Part shown: positions 1-5,429 of the stretch, in pieces
How the letters are laid out: each line of letters starts with the position of its first letter
Numbering within the stretch: the first letter of the stretch is position 1
From: a bacterium
GTDB taxonomy: Bacteria > UBA10199 > DSSB01
DNA length: 5,895 bases
Assembly: GCA_030426445.1 (NCBI GenBank)
Contig: JAUHYS010000144.1
Span: 1 to 5,895 of the forward strand
Direction: 5' to 3'
Program-made: the position numbers and the translations under genes
The notes under the pieces: model-generated
What the model saw: only the letters and a program-made list of their open reading frames with translations
What the model was told of the DNA's origin: nothing
Database searches by the model: none

Positions 1-123
1 CGCTTTTTTATTTAAAAACCTTTAAAAAAACAAAAAAAGCTTTCTCATTTTAACCTTTTATTTATCAAGCCCTATGCCACCTTGATGTTTTCCCCAAAAA
101 AAATATGCTGCCGATAAATCAAT

Positions 124-156
124 TTGACACAACTTTTTTTTTCAATGGTCGATACT
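124..156 (+). promoter_or_regulatory. possible weak promoter upstream of the 691-residue gene
   Basis: A perfect -35-like TTGACA lies at 124-129. The best downstream -10-like hexamer is GATACT at 151-156, a 4/6 match to TATAAT, but the spacing of 21 nt is longer than the usual 16-18. A TATAAA at 187-192 has no matching -35. The promoter for the downstream gene probably lies in this region, but the exact boxes are uncertain. Confidence 0.25.
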
Positions 157-176
157 AAGAAATAAATAGGCAATAT

Positions 177-202
177 CTAGAAAAAGTATAAAGAATTTCT
201 AG
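177..202. repeat. CTAGAAA/TTTCTAG inverted repeat in leader
   Basis: CTAGAAA at 177-183 pairs perfectly with TTTCTAG at 196-202 across a 12-nt AT-rich loop, and a T run follows. It lies 57 bp before the start of the 691-residue gene. It could be an operator or a weak leader hairpin. The stem is AT-rich and short, and chance is a serious alternative in such AT-rich DNA. Confidence 0.3.
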
Positions 203-259
203 TTTTTAAAGAAACCGCTTGCTGCAAGCTCATCGCAAAAAAATGAAAGAACTCAAATT

Positions 260-2335
260 ATGGCTGAAGAAAAAATTCAACTTTTAAGCTGCGCTAATCT
301 TAAACCCGGGGAGCATATTGAGCCCTTGGAAGAAAATATTAGCTCTTATTTAGGACAAGCTGACGCGGATTTGTTGCAGATTTGTGCTGCAGGTGATGTG
401 CAAAAGGCTGTTGATCCAAAAAAAAAATATTATGTTCTTAAAAGCGGTCAGACTAAAGCTTACGATTTAGTGAGTGATTGTCCTCAAAATACTCAGCCCA
501 ATCATGTATTGACGCGTTCGTCCTCAGTTATGGTGAAAAAGCCCGACGCAGAAAAACCCAGCGCCGTGGAACACCAAATTAATTTAGATTTAAACCCTTT
601 AAGTTTGCAGCTCTTATATAACCAGGGGGTATTTTTTAGCCCTGTATTAGGGAACAACCCTCTCAGTAATCCAAAAAATATTTGTAAAGTCAGTGAAGAG
701 GGCGAAACAAAAGGGCAATTGCATATCTCGGATAAATTAGCGGATTCGATTTTGGATAGCGTGGACCCTAAAAATCAAGCGATTGAACTCCCTGCAAACT
801 ACCCTGGATCGCAAGGTTTTCAAGATGCTGTGAAGAATGAAGCGAGTCGATCAGCACTTAGCCTTCCTGCTCAAAAAAATAAAAAGACCGCTTTTTGGTC
901 GCGCTATCATGCTCTACAAGATCTTAATCCCCAGGATGCAGCCTTATTGCGGCAGCTTTTGGGTGCGGCTAAAAATTCAGCCAGCCAAAAGGAATGGCTA
1001 GAGCCCGTCGAGGCCTTGCGCCCCGATAATAAGCGCAATTATGTGATTTCTACAAAAGCCCTACATTATTGCGGTGCCTATGTGATTCAGGAATTGCGCC
1101 GTATTGGGGATAGTTTTTATGGCAGAGTTGACGGCAAACGTGCTCATGACCTGGCGACCCGTTTGGAAGTCATGATAAGTAAACAATCTCAAGTTGCTTC
1201 GAATATGATTGCCAAAACGATTTCTTTGGATCTAAAGGCCTTGGAACCGGCTTTGATTAAATTTTTTGGCGATAAAAATATACTAAGTAAAATTCGTAAT
1301 TTGCCTCCTACAAAAAAAAGCAAGACAAACGCCACAGATAAAGTATTGCATCCCGTTCTCTCTCCAGATTTTGACCGTACCGCTTATGCGGGTATCAATG
1401 GTTTTATTTTTATTGACGAAATGAAGTTACTCTATGCCCTACACACCTTTAAAAAAGGTGTCGCTAGTGTGCCTGCCTATACTTGGTCGGATTTGGTTGG
1501 CAGAGCGCCGAAAAGCAATACAAGCGAGTACCACTTTGTGTGTGAAACGGGTGGAGACAATGACGAAGCGGCTCTTTGCAATCGGCGACGGCATACTGCC
1601 TTAGAAGTTGAGATCGAATTTTTGCAAAAACTGCTTGCCCTTAACGAAGACCCTGCCATGAATATCCGTTTGCAAGAATTGATTGCCATGGATCAAGAAA
1701 TTGAGGCAAAGGTTTTGGCCCATTCCAGTGCGAATTCAACTAAACATGGTTTTTGGGGAGGAGCTTTGCCTTTTGTAGGTTTAGGAGCTTTAGTCAGTAT
1801 TGGAGCTTACTTTTTAGGCCGAAAGGGTCGGGTTAGCCCAGAGCAAATTCAAAAAATGATCGATGAGGCTGTCAAAAGAGCACAAAAAGCTGCGGCTGGT
1901 GAGGGAGCAAACCAAGCAAACAGTAAAACTCCCGCTAAAAAGGTTGCAGTTGGCGAAGGGAGTGAAAAGCCAAAAGATACAGACGACACAGGCGCAGCCG
2001 GCGAAGCAGACTCCGGTGGAGAAGAGCCTGTTGTTGTGGGTGAAAAGCCAAGCGGTGAGGGCGCCGAATATTCGACACGTCCGGTAGTCAATCCTGGAGT
2101 GAATTGGGAAGCTGGTTTGGAGACCCTAGGTTGGGGTGTAGCTACTATTGGTGCGGGGCTGTTAACTGGAGTTCTAGGAGCTGGAACCACTGTAGCAGCC
2201 GCTTGTCCAGCAGATGGACCTGTAGGAGAATATGTGCTTGGAGGTTTCACGGTAAAATCGGCGGCAATGACAGCGGGAGCAGCGACTGCAACCGCGGGTT
2301 CGCTTATGATGTTTATAAATAGTTTTTTTGATTAA
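260..2335 (+). CDS. hypothetical protein with membrane segment and low-complexity linker
   Basis: No family is recognised. Residues 1 to about 495 look soluble and globular, with alternating polar and hydrophobic stretches. A probable helical region with acidic/leucine-rich character lies at about 447-487. A clear membrane-spanning segment lies at about 498-519 (Gly/Leu/Val-rich, followed by RKGR, which favours a cytoplasmic side just after it). Next come a charged helix (525-545) and a low-complexity linker (546-605) with repeated [A/V]xxGE units at G547, G565, G581 and G594. The C-terminus has two further Ala/Gly-rich hydrophobic segments at about 624-648 and 661-687 and ends almost at once. 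No signal peptide is visible. The ATG at 260 is the only reasonable start, though the site before it is only a weak GAAAGAA-like purine run. The gene appears to stand alone; the next gene downstream sits in a repeat-bounded cassette. Function cannot be assigned. An envelope or membrane-anchored role is inferred only from topology. Confidence 0.85.
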   Translation: MAEEKIQLLSCANLKPGEHIEPLEENISSYLGQADADLLQICAAGDVQKAVDPKKKYYVLKSGQTKAYDLVSDCPQNTQPNHVLTRSSSVMVKKPDAEKPSAVEHQINLDLNPLSLQLLYNQGVFFSPVLGNNPLSNPKNICKVSEEGETKGQLHISDKLADSILDSVDPKNQAIELPANYPGSQGFQDAVKNEASRSALSLPAQKNKKTAFWSRYHALQDLNPQDAALLRQLLGAAKNSASQKEWLEPVEALRPDNKRNYVISTKALHYCGAYVIQELRRIGDSFYGRVDGKRAHDLATRLEVMISKQSQVASNMIAKTISLDLKALEPALIKFFGDKNILSKIRNLPPTKKSKTNATDKVLHPVLSPDFDRTAYAGINGFIFIDEMKLLYALHTFKKGVASVPAYTWSDLVGRAPKSNTSEYHFVCETGGDNDEAALCNRRRHTALEVEIEFLQKLLALNEDPAMNIRLQELIAMDQEIEAKVLAHSSANSTKHGFWGGALPFVGLGALVSIGAYFLGRKGRVSPEQIQKMIDEAVKRAQKAAAGEGANQANSKTPAKKVAVGEGSEKPKDTDDTGAAGEADSGGEEPVVVGEKPSGEGAEYSTRPVVNPGVNWEAGLETLGWGVATIGAGLLTGVLGAGTTVAAACPADGPVGEYVLGGFTVKSAAMTAGAATATAGSLMMFINSFFD

Positions 2336-2384
2336 ATTGAAGTGGTTAAACCTGCAAGTGAAAATGCTGGGGACGGACGATAGT

Positions 2385-2404
2385 ACTTCTTTATGAGAAG
2401 TTTT
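2385..2404 (+). terminator. weak hairpin after the 691-residue gene
   Basis: ACTTCT at 2385-2390 and AGAAGT at 2396-2401 form a 6-bp stem with a 5-nt loop, followed by a short T-rich stretch, 49 bp after the TAA stop. The stem is short and not GC-rich, so this is at best a weak intrinsic terminator. The stronger GC-rich hairpin just downstream (2409-2431) has no T tract and belongs to a dispersed repeat. Confidence 0.25.
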
Positions 2405-2408
2405 AGTT

Positions 2409-2443
2409 CCCTCTCCCCTGGCGGGAGAGGGTTAGGGTGAGGG
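2409..2443 (+). repeat. GGGAGAGGG hairpin repeat, left copy
   Basis: CCCTCTCCC at 2409-2417 and GGGAGAGGG at 2423-2431 form a perfect 9-bp stem with a 5-nt loop (CTGGC). A TTAGGGTGAGGG flank follows (2432-2443). This is the classic dispersed intergenic repeat seen in many bacterial genomes. Its 35 bp match the inverted right copy (2746-2780) at 31 of 35 positions; the differences lie in the loop and in two positions next to the stem. The GTG start of the DUF559 gene (2437) lies inside this repeat, and the right stem arm is a purine run resembling a Shine-Dalgarno site. Confidence 0.9.
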
Positions 2444-2811
2444 GGATTAGAAAAAATTCAACAAATGCAGAAAGACTATTGTGGTTAAAATTACGCTCTA
2501 GATTTTTCCAAGGACTTAAATTTAGGCGCCAGGTTGTTTTTGAAAGATATATTGTTGACTTTGTCTGTTTTGAAAAAAAAATCATTATTGAGTGTGATGG
2601 AAGTCAACATCATCTGTCTCACTTAGATAGATTGAGGGATAGATGGTTTGAAAAACAAGGCTTTAAAGTTTTGAGATTTTGGAACCATGATATTTTAAAA
2701 AGAACGGAATTGGTGTTGAAAGTTATTTTACTTGCATGTGAGTCACCCTCACCCCAGCCCTCTCCCGTCAAGGGAGAGGGAGTGAGAAAGCTAAGGAATG
2801 ATGTTAGATAA
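2437..2811 (+). CDS. DUF559 family protein (Vsr-like nuclease fold)
   Basis: The 124-residue product matches the DUF559 family pattern: an N-terminal RKNSTNAERLLWLKLR helix (5-20), then KFRRQ (28-32) and IVDF (39-42), with the putative acidic active-site residues at D41, E52 and D54 in an IECDGSQHH motif (51-59). RDRWFEKQGFKVLRFWN follows (67-83). The family is related to very-short-patch-repair endonucleases of the PD-(D/E)XK type, so DNA cleavage or nicking is likely from family knowledge, but the substrate is unknown. Residues 1 to about 100 cover the usual domain, so it looks intact. The GTG start at 2437 lies in the left hairpin repeat; a TAG at 2404-2406 blocks upstream extension in frame and no other good start exists. 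Residues 102-116 are translated from the right repeat, giving a Pro/Ser-rich tail. The coding part is more AT-rich than the genes on either side, consistent with a transferred unit. A 9-A run at 2573-2581 lies just before the E52/D54 codons. Confidence 0.8.
   Translation: MRGIRKNSTNAERLLWLKLRSRFFQGLKFRRQVVFERYIVDFVCFEKKIIIECDGSQHHLSHLDRLRDRWFEKQGFKVLRFWNHDILKRTELVLKVILLACESPSPQPSPVKGEGVRKLRNDVR
2746..2780 (-). repeat. GGGAGAGGG hairpin repeat, right inverted copy
   Basis: CCCTCTCCC at 2758-2766 and GGGAGAGGG at 2772-2780 form a perfect 9-bp stem with loop GTCAA, preceded by CCCTCACCCCAG. Read on the minus strand it is the same element as 2409-2443, so the two copies bracket the DUF559 gene as inverted repeats. 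The copy is translated in frame as part of the DUF559 C-terminus (SPSPQPSPVKGEG). No convincing target-site duplication is visible outside the repeats. Confidence 0.9.
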
Positions 2812-2856
2812 ACATAGATCCACTTATGACACAATTTTAACGCAAGCGAATAGTTC

Positions 2857-2883
2857 TTTACATATAAGTATTTAAAATATAAG
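2857..2883 (+). promoter_or_regulatory. possible promoter for the PssA-like gene
   Basis: TTTACA at 2857-2862 (5/6 to TTGACA) is followed, after a short 15-nt spacer, by TATAAG at 2878-2883 (5/6 to TATAAT). It lies about 90 bp before the strong ribosome-binding site of the next gene. The region is so AT-rich that alternative -10 boxes, such as TATATT at 2893-2898, also fit. Confidence 0.3.
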
Positions 2884-2901
2884 TTTTTTTGATATATTTT
2901 T

Positions 2902-2923
2902 ATGACGCAAAAATGACGCAAAC
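2902..2923 (+). repeat. tandem 11-bp ATGACGCAA repeat
   Basis: ATGACGCAAAA at 2902-2912 is followed directly by ATGACGCAAAC at 2913-2923, giving two sites one helical turn apart. A related ATGACACAA lies at 2826-2834. The second copy also overlaps a hairpin (AAAAATGA 2909-2916 against TCATTTTT 2930-2937). The position upstream of the PssA-like gene makes a regulator binding site plausible; this is inference from spacing and repetition only. Confidence 0.4.
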
Positions 2924-2961
2924 CAGTCATCATTTTTTAAGATTTTTAATCCTACTTAATT

Positions 2962-2968
2962 AGGAGGT
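2962..2968 (+). promoter_or_regulatory. strong Shine-Dalgarno site AGGAGGT
   Basis: A full-strength AGGAGGT lies 6 nt before the ATG at 2975. It fixes the start of the PssA-like gene and suggests efficient translation, in contrast to the weak site before the 691-residue gene. Confidence 0.85.
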
Positions 2969-2974
2969 AAGGAA

Positions 2975-4477
2975 ATGTCTACTCCAGGAGTCAATAATTC
3001 CAATCAGACATCACCACAAGAAAACGGAGTCCAAGAGGAAGGCGCTCAACTTTTTGAACGAGCCATGTCTTATGTAAGACAAGCCTTTGAGAAAGAAGGA
3101 GTCCCGGTTCCCACCGAAACCAGCCCTGATACGGGAGATGCCTATAAAAGAATGGGGTTTGGGGATGTTGTTGGAGAAGCTTTAGGGGAGGTCGCACCAG
3201 AATTTGTCAATTATTTAGGGCAAGTCATTCGCGGTGAAGATCAAGCCCCTCAACCAAGAGTCAATCCTAAAACGGGTAAGCCAAAGCGTTTTCCTCGTGT
3301 GGCTAAAGATACTGACCCTTGGCTGATTAAAAATGCAGCTAACTTAGTCACAGGTATCAACCTACTTGCAGGACCGACTGCTGTAATCTTTGCTTTTAAT
3401 GGAGAGTTTTTACCGGCTGCGACGAGTCTAGCTGTAGGGATTGGTGCAGATCGTTTTGATGGATTTGTAGCGCGTTTGTCGGGGCACTCTTCAGAAAAAG
3501 GGGCTATTTTCGACGATCTAGCCGACTTAGGAACTTTTGGCGTTTCAACAGGGATTGTAGGAAGTTTAGCAGCTGGCTTAGATGTCAAATGGTCTTTAGC
3601 AGCAGTAGGTGCCTATAGTTTTGGTGCAATGTGGCGCTTGGGAAATTTTGTTTCTGAACCACAACGTAATGGTTACTTTAAAGGTTTTGCTACAACAGCT
3701 GCTTCGGCTTTTATAACCAGTGCCTTGATGGCAGGGGGAGGTAGACTCCCCTATGAACTTCCCACCTGGACGGGAGCTGCAACACTCTTCGGAATGGCTG
3801 CTCTTATGAATTTACCAATTATCTTTCCTAAATATGCAGGCCCTTCACGGCCAAACCGTAATCAGCTCATTGGTTTTGGGGTGGTTGCAGGTACAGGTAT
3901 CTTAACTCTTGGCTTTTGGAATACTGCGTTAGCATCCCTTTCTGCTTATATCGCAGTCAATACAGTAAAATATGGTGTTTATAAGGCTACGGGTAAATCT
4001 TTTCCAGAGCCAGAACCAAGACAAGTCAAACTAACTGCAGAACAGGCTTATCGTTTAATAGAGGGTGCTGTGAGGTTTGCCACTCAAGGTAATGGCAAAG
4101 GAAATGGTCATTATGGAATCGAAGTCATTGAAGTCTCCGATTTGGCGACGGTTACAAGCCGCCCAAGAGTGGAGGAAAATCCAGTAAGGCCAGCTGTTGC
4201 CGAGCCACCCCCGGCGCCTCATCCAGGAAAAGGGCCAAGGGCTACAAAACGTCCTGGCACTGAGAAAGAAACTCGTCCAGGCGAAAAAGTTGCTCAAAAA
4301 CCTGGCAGTGTCCCAAAGCCGCATCCGGGTGCAGAAAGAAAAGTTCGTCCAGGATATTTCTGGGAGCATCCCAATAAGGCATCCGTGGATGTACCAGTTC
4401 CTCATGTGACAAGGGGAAAAAGCGGACCCACAGGAAGAAGCACCGGCCGTGCTGGCAGTGGAGCGCATCATCGTTAG
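2975..4477 (+). CDS. PssA-like CDP-alcohol phosphatidyltransferase with long terminal extensions
   Basis: This integral membrane protein carries the full CDP-alcohol phosphatidyltransferase signature D-x2-D-G-x2-A-R-x8-G-x3-D-x3-D, read as D159, D162, G163, A166, R167, G176, D180 and D184. Family enzymes use these residues to bind metal and move a phosphatidyl group from CDP-diacylglycerol to an alcohol. The surrounding text (NLVTGINLLAG at 123-133, SSEKGAIFDDLADLGTFG at 172-189, RLGNF at 221-225, GYFKGFATTAA at 233-243) is closest by eye to phosphatidylserine synthase PssA, so serine is the likely acceptor, though this is not proven. About six to eight hydrophobic segments span roughly 123-335. 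Unlike ordinary PssA (about 180-280 residues), it has a soluble acidic N-terminal extension of about 117 residues and a C-terminal tail of about 160. The tail contains five 8-residue [R/K/H]PG repeats (426-465) and ends in a basic Gly/Ser/Arg/His stretch. The strong AGGAGGT site supports the start. It appears monocistronic and converges on a response regulator gene. Confidence 0.75.
   Translation: MSTPGVNNSNQTSPQENGVQEEGAQLFERAMSYVRQAFEKEGVPVPTETSPDTGDAYKRMGFGDVVGEALGEVAPEFVNYLGQVIRGEDQAPQPRVNPKTGKPKRFPRVAKDTDPWLIKNAANLVTGINLLAGPTAVIFAFNGEFLPAATSLAVGIGADRFDGFVARLSGHSSEKGAIFDDLADLGTFGVSTGIVGSLAAGLDVKWSLAAVGAYSFGAMWRLGNFVSEPQRNGYFKGFATTAASAFITSALMAGGGRLPYELPTWTGAATLFGMAALMNLPIIFPKYAGPSRPNRNQLIGFGVVAGTGILTLGFWNTALASLSAYIAVNTVKYGVYKATGKSFPEPEPRQVKLTAEQAYRLIEGAVRFATQGNGKGNGHYGIEVIEVSDLATVTSRPRVEENPVRPAVAEPPPAPHPGKGPRATKRPGTEKETRPGEKVAQKPGSVPKPHPGAERKVRPGYFWEHPNKASVDVPVPHVTRGKSGPTGRSTGRAGSGAHHR
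4250..4369 (+). repeat. five 24-bp repeats encoding [R/K/H]PG octapeptides
   Basis: Residues 426-465 of the PssA-like protein divide into five units of exactly eight residues: RPGTEKET, RPGEKVAQ, KPGSVPKP, HPGAERKV and RPGYFWEH. A degenerate HPG unit ten residues earlier (416) may be a sixth. Only the first three positions are well conserved. The DNA copies have diverged at silent positions, so this is an old or selected protein repeat rather than a recent DNA duplication. Confidence 0.75.
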
Positions 4478-4532
4478 TTTTTTTTAAACGCTTTAGCTAG
4501 AAACTATCCATTGTTAATGAGTAAAAAAACTA
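4475..4532. terminator. inverted repeat between convergent genes
   Basis: TAGTTTTTTT at 4475-4484 is perfectly complementary to AAAAAAACTA at 4523-4532. The two TAG stop codons of the convergent genes form the outer ends of the repeat. On each strand a T run lies right after the stop. The 38-nt loop and AT-only stem make it a weak candidate for bidirectional termination. No GC-rich intrinsic terminator is visible in this 52-bp gap. Confidence 0.3.
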
Positions 4533-5162
4533 TTCTTCAACAAGTTTTAAACTTAGTTCGCTTGCTGAGGAACCCTGACGGCTATCTCCTCTTATTTCTT
4601 TAAGGGACTTTTGTGCATCATTGAGTTCACTGACAGCCTGTTTTAACATGTTTTGAGTATATTCAAGTTCCTCGTGATGGTGTTGGTACTGCTCATAAAG
4701 ATTCAAATCAAAAATGCGTTTGTCTCCGTTTTCGATACGGCTAAGGTAAGACATTTGTTGTGCTTTCCTCAGGCATTCGATGAGCTCCTTTTTATCCCAA
4801 GGTTTGACTAAATAGGCGAAGACCCTAGCTTTGTTGATAGCATCCATTAAATATTCGGGTTCGCTGTATGCAGACAGAATAATCCCCACAATATAGGGTC
4901 GTAGTATTCTAGCTTGATGGAGAAGTTCCGTACCGTACATACCATTAGGCATTTTTTGGTCACAAAGGATGACATGAATATGTCGCTTGCGGATAAGATC
5001 AAGTGCCTCTTCGGCACAGTTAGCTCGATACAGTTCAAAAGATTCTAGGCAGAGATCTTGTTCGATTTGATCCAAAATCATGGGTTCATCATCCACGATG
5101 AGAATATTGGACTTACGCCATTCTTTGGTAAAATAATCCAAAGGTGAAGGTGTTGCTGTCAT
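4530..5162 (-). CDS. response regulator: receiver domain plus coiled coil
   Basis: Residues 18 to about 137 form a complete CheY-like receiver. The acidic pair is D24/D25 in ILIVDDEP, the phosphoacceptor is D68 in LCDQKMP, the switch residue is S97 in LSAYSE, and the conserved lysine is K120 in YLVKPWDKKEL. The LVKPWD form is typical of receivers linked to HD-GYP and other cyclic-di-GMP or PAS proteins. No output domain follows: residues about 155-192 are a charged helix rich in Glu, Gln, His and Leu, likely a coiled coil, ending in a Ser/Gln-rich tail. It therefore probably signals by protein contact or dimerisation. No histidine kinase gene is nearby, so it is an orphan here. On the minus strand, AAAGGGGG (5168-5175) lies just before the ATG and supports the start. 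It is convergent with the PssA-like gene and divergent from the toxin-antitoxin operon. Confidence 0.88.
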   Translation of the reverse strand: MTATPSPLDYFTKEWRKSNILIVDDEPMILDQIEQDLCLESFELYRANCAEEALDLIRKRHIHVILCDQKMPNGMYGTELLHQARILRPYIVGIILSAYSEPEYLMDAINKARVFAYLVKPWDKKELIECLRKAQQMSYLSRIENGDKRIFDLNLYEQYQHHHEELEYTQNMLKQAVSELNDAQKSLKEIRGDSRQGSSASELSLKLVEE

Positions 5163-5176
5163 GTTGGCCCCCTTTC

Positions 5177-5195
5177 ATTTCCCAAACTGGGAAAT
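5177..5195. promoter_or_regulatory. ATTTCCCA palindrome next to the response regulator start
   Basis: ATTTCCCA at 5177-5184 and TGGGAAAT at 5188-5195 are perfect inverted arms of 8 bp around a 3-bp AAC centre. It lies 14 bp before the start codon of the minus-strand response regulator, next to its ribosome-binding site. A dimeric transcription factor operator or a leader hairpin at the ribosome-binding site would both fit. The symmetry is too good to be dismissed as AT-rich noise. Confidence 0.5.
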
Positions 5196-5255
5196 TACGA
5201 CAAACAAACTATTTTCCTTTACCCGGTTTATTTTTCCATGCCCGCCTTAATAAGA

Positions 5256-5284
5256 ATTATAAGAAATTTACATAGAGAGATAAA
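5256..5284 (-). promoter_or_regulatory. possible promoter of the response regulator gene
   Basis: On the minus strand a perfect TATAAT occupies 5261 down to 5256. A poor TTTATC (3/6 to TTGACA) at 5284-5279 lies 17 nt upstream. The distance to the start is about 94 bp, so the 5177-5195 palindrome would fall in the transcribed leader. The call rests mainly on the -10 box in AT-rich DNA. Confidence 0.35.
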
Positions 5285-5397
5285 GGTCTAATTCTGGTTT
5301 TTTGAAAAATTTTTTTAGCTTGCTTGATTACTAAGAGATTATGTTGAGAAGGGTTAAATATCTAGACCACAAATGTAATGGATTCTTAAGTTTAATC

Positions 5398-5427
5398 TTG
5401 TTAAATTAATATAATATGTTATATAAT
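5398..5427 (+). promoter_or_regulatory. promoter of the vapB-vapC operon
   Basis: TTGTTA at 5398-5403 (4/6 to TTGACA) is followed after 18 nt by a perfect TATAAT at 5422-5427. A second TATAAT lies at 5410-5415, within a direct repeat ATATAATAT (5409-5417 and 5421-5429). The site is 37 bp before the antitoxin start, as expected for a toxin-antitoxin operon promoter. Confidence 0.55.
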
Positions 5428-5429
5428 AT

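Larger units (their letters stand above)
1..259. other. AT-rich intergenic region, no gene seen
   Basis: No convincing coding sequence is visible on either strand. The stretch is very AT-rich with several A and T runs. It contains an imperfect inverted repeat (GCTTTTTT at 2-9 against AAAAAAGC at 33-40, with TTTAAA at 11-16 and 21-26 inside). A second short one is ATCAAG at 64-69 against CTTGAT at 81-86, followed by GTTTTCC. Either could be the remains of a terminator for a gene to the left of the window, but both stems are short or AT-only. A TTGACA hexamer and a CTAGAAA/TTTCTAG hairpin closer to the next gene are listed separately. Confidence 0.6.
2409..2780 (+). mobile_element. candidate repeat-bounded DUF559 cassette
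   Basis: A 372-bp unit consists of one short nuclease-family gene tightly enclosed by two inverted copies of one hairpin repeat. The gene starts inside the left copy and reads through the right copy. The arrangement resembles a small non-autonomous or self-sufficient mobile unit, as with REP elements and their nuclease/transposase partners. Mobility is inferred: there is no recognised transposase, and target duplications are not evident. Confidence 0.45.

Noticed and set aside
243..287. 14-codon reading frame overlapping the start of the 691-residue gene
   Set aside because: It has no ribosome-binding site and is short enough to arise by chance in A-rich DNA.
1849..2250. 133-residue antisense open frame under the low-complexity linker
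   Set aside because: It is a Pro/Ser/Ala-rich mirror of the Gly/Ala-rich coding strand, with no domain or translation signal.
2409..2431. GC-rich hairpin as an intrinsic terminator for the 691-residue gene
   Set aside because: No T run follows the stem; it is part of a dispersed repeat that carries the start of the next gene.
2394..2788. TGAGAA on both sides of the DUF559 cassette (2394-2399 and 2783-2788) as a target duplication
   Set aside because: The copies lie at unequal distances from the repeats (9 and 2 bp) and six bases can recur by chance.
2902..2923. Start of a CRISPR array
   Set aside because: Only two directly abutting 11-bp copies with no spacers and no cas genes.
2403..2933. 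Minus-strand open frames containing TLTLSRQGRG and TPSPLTGEGWGEG
   Set aside because: These are translations of the hairpin repeats and the opposite strand of the DUF559 gene, a common source of false gene calls.
4055..4471. 138-residue antisense open frame under the PssA-like tail
   Set aside because: The composition (Ser, Trp, Cys, Phe-rich) is that of a reverse-strand shadow of a Pro/Gly/Lys-rich gene; no start signals.
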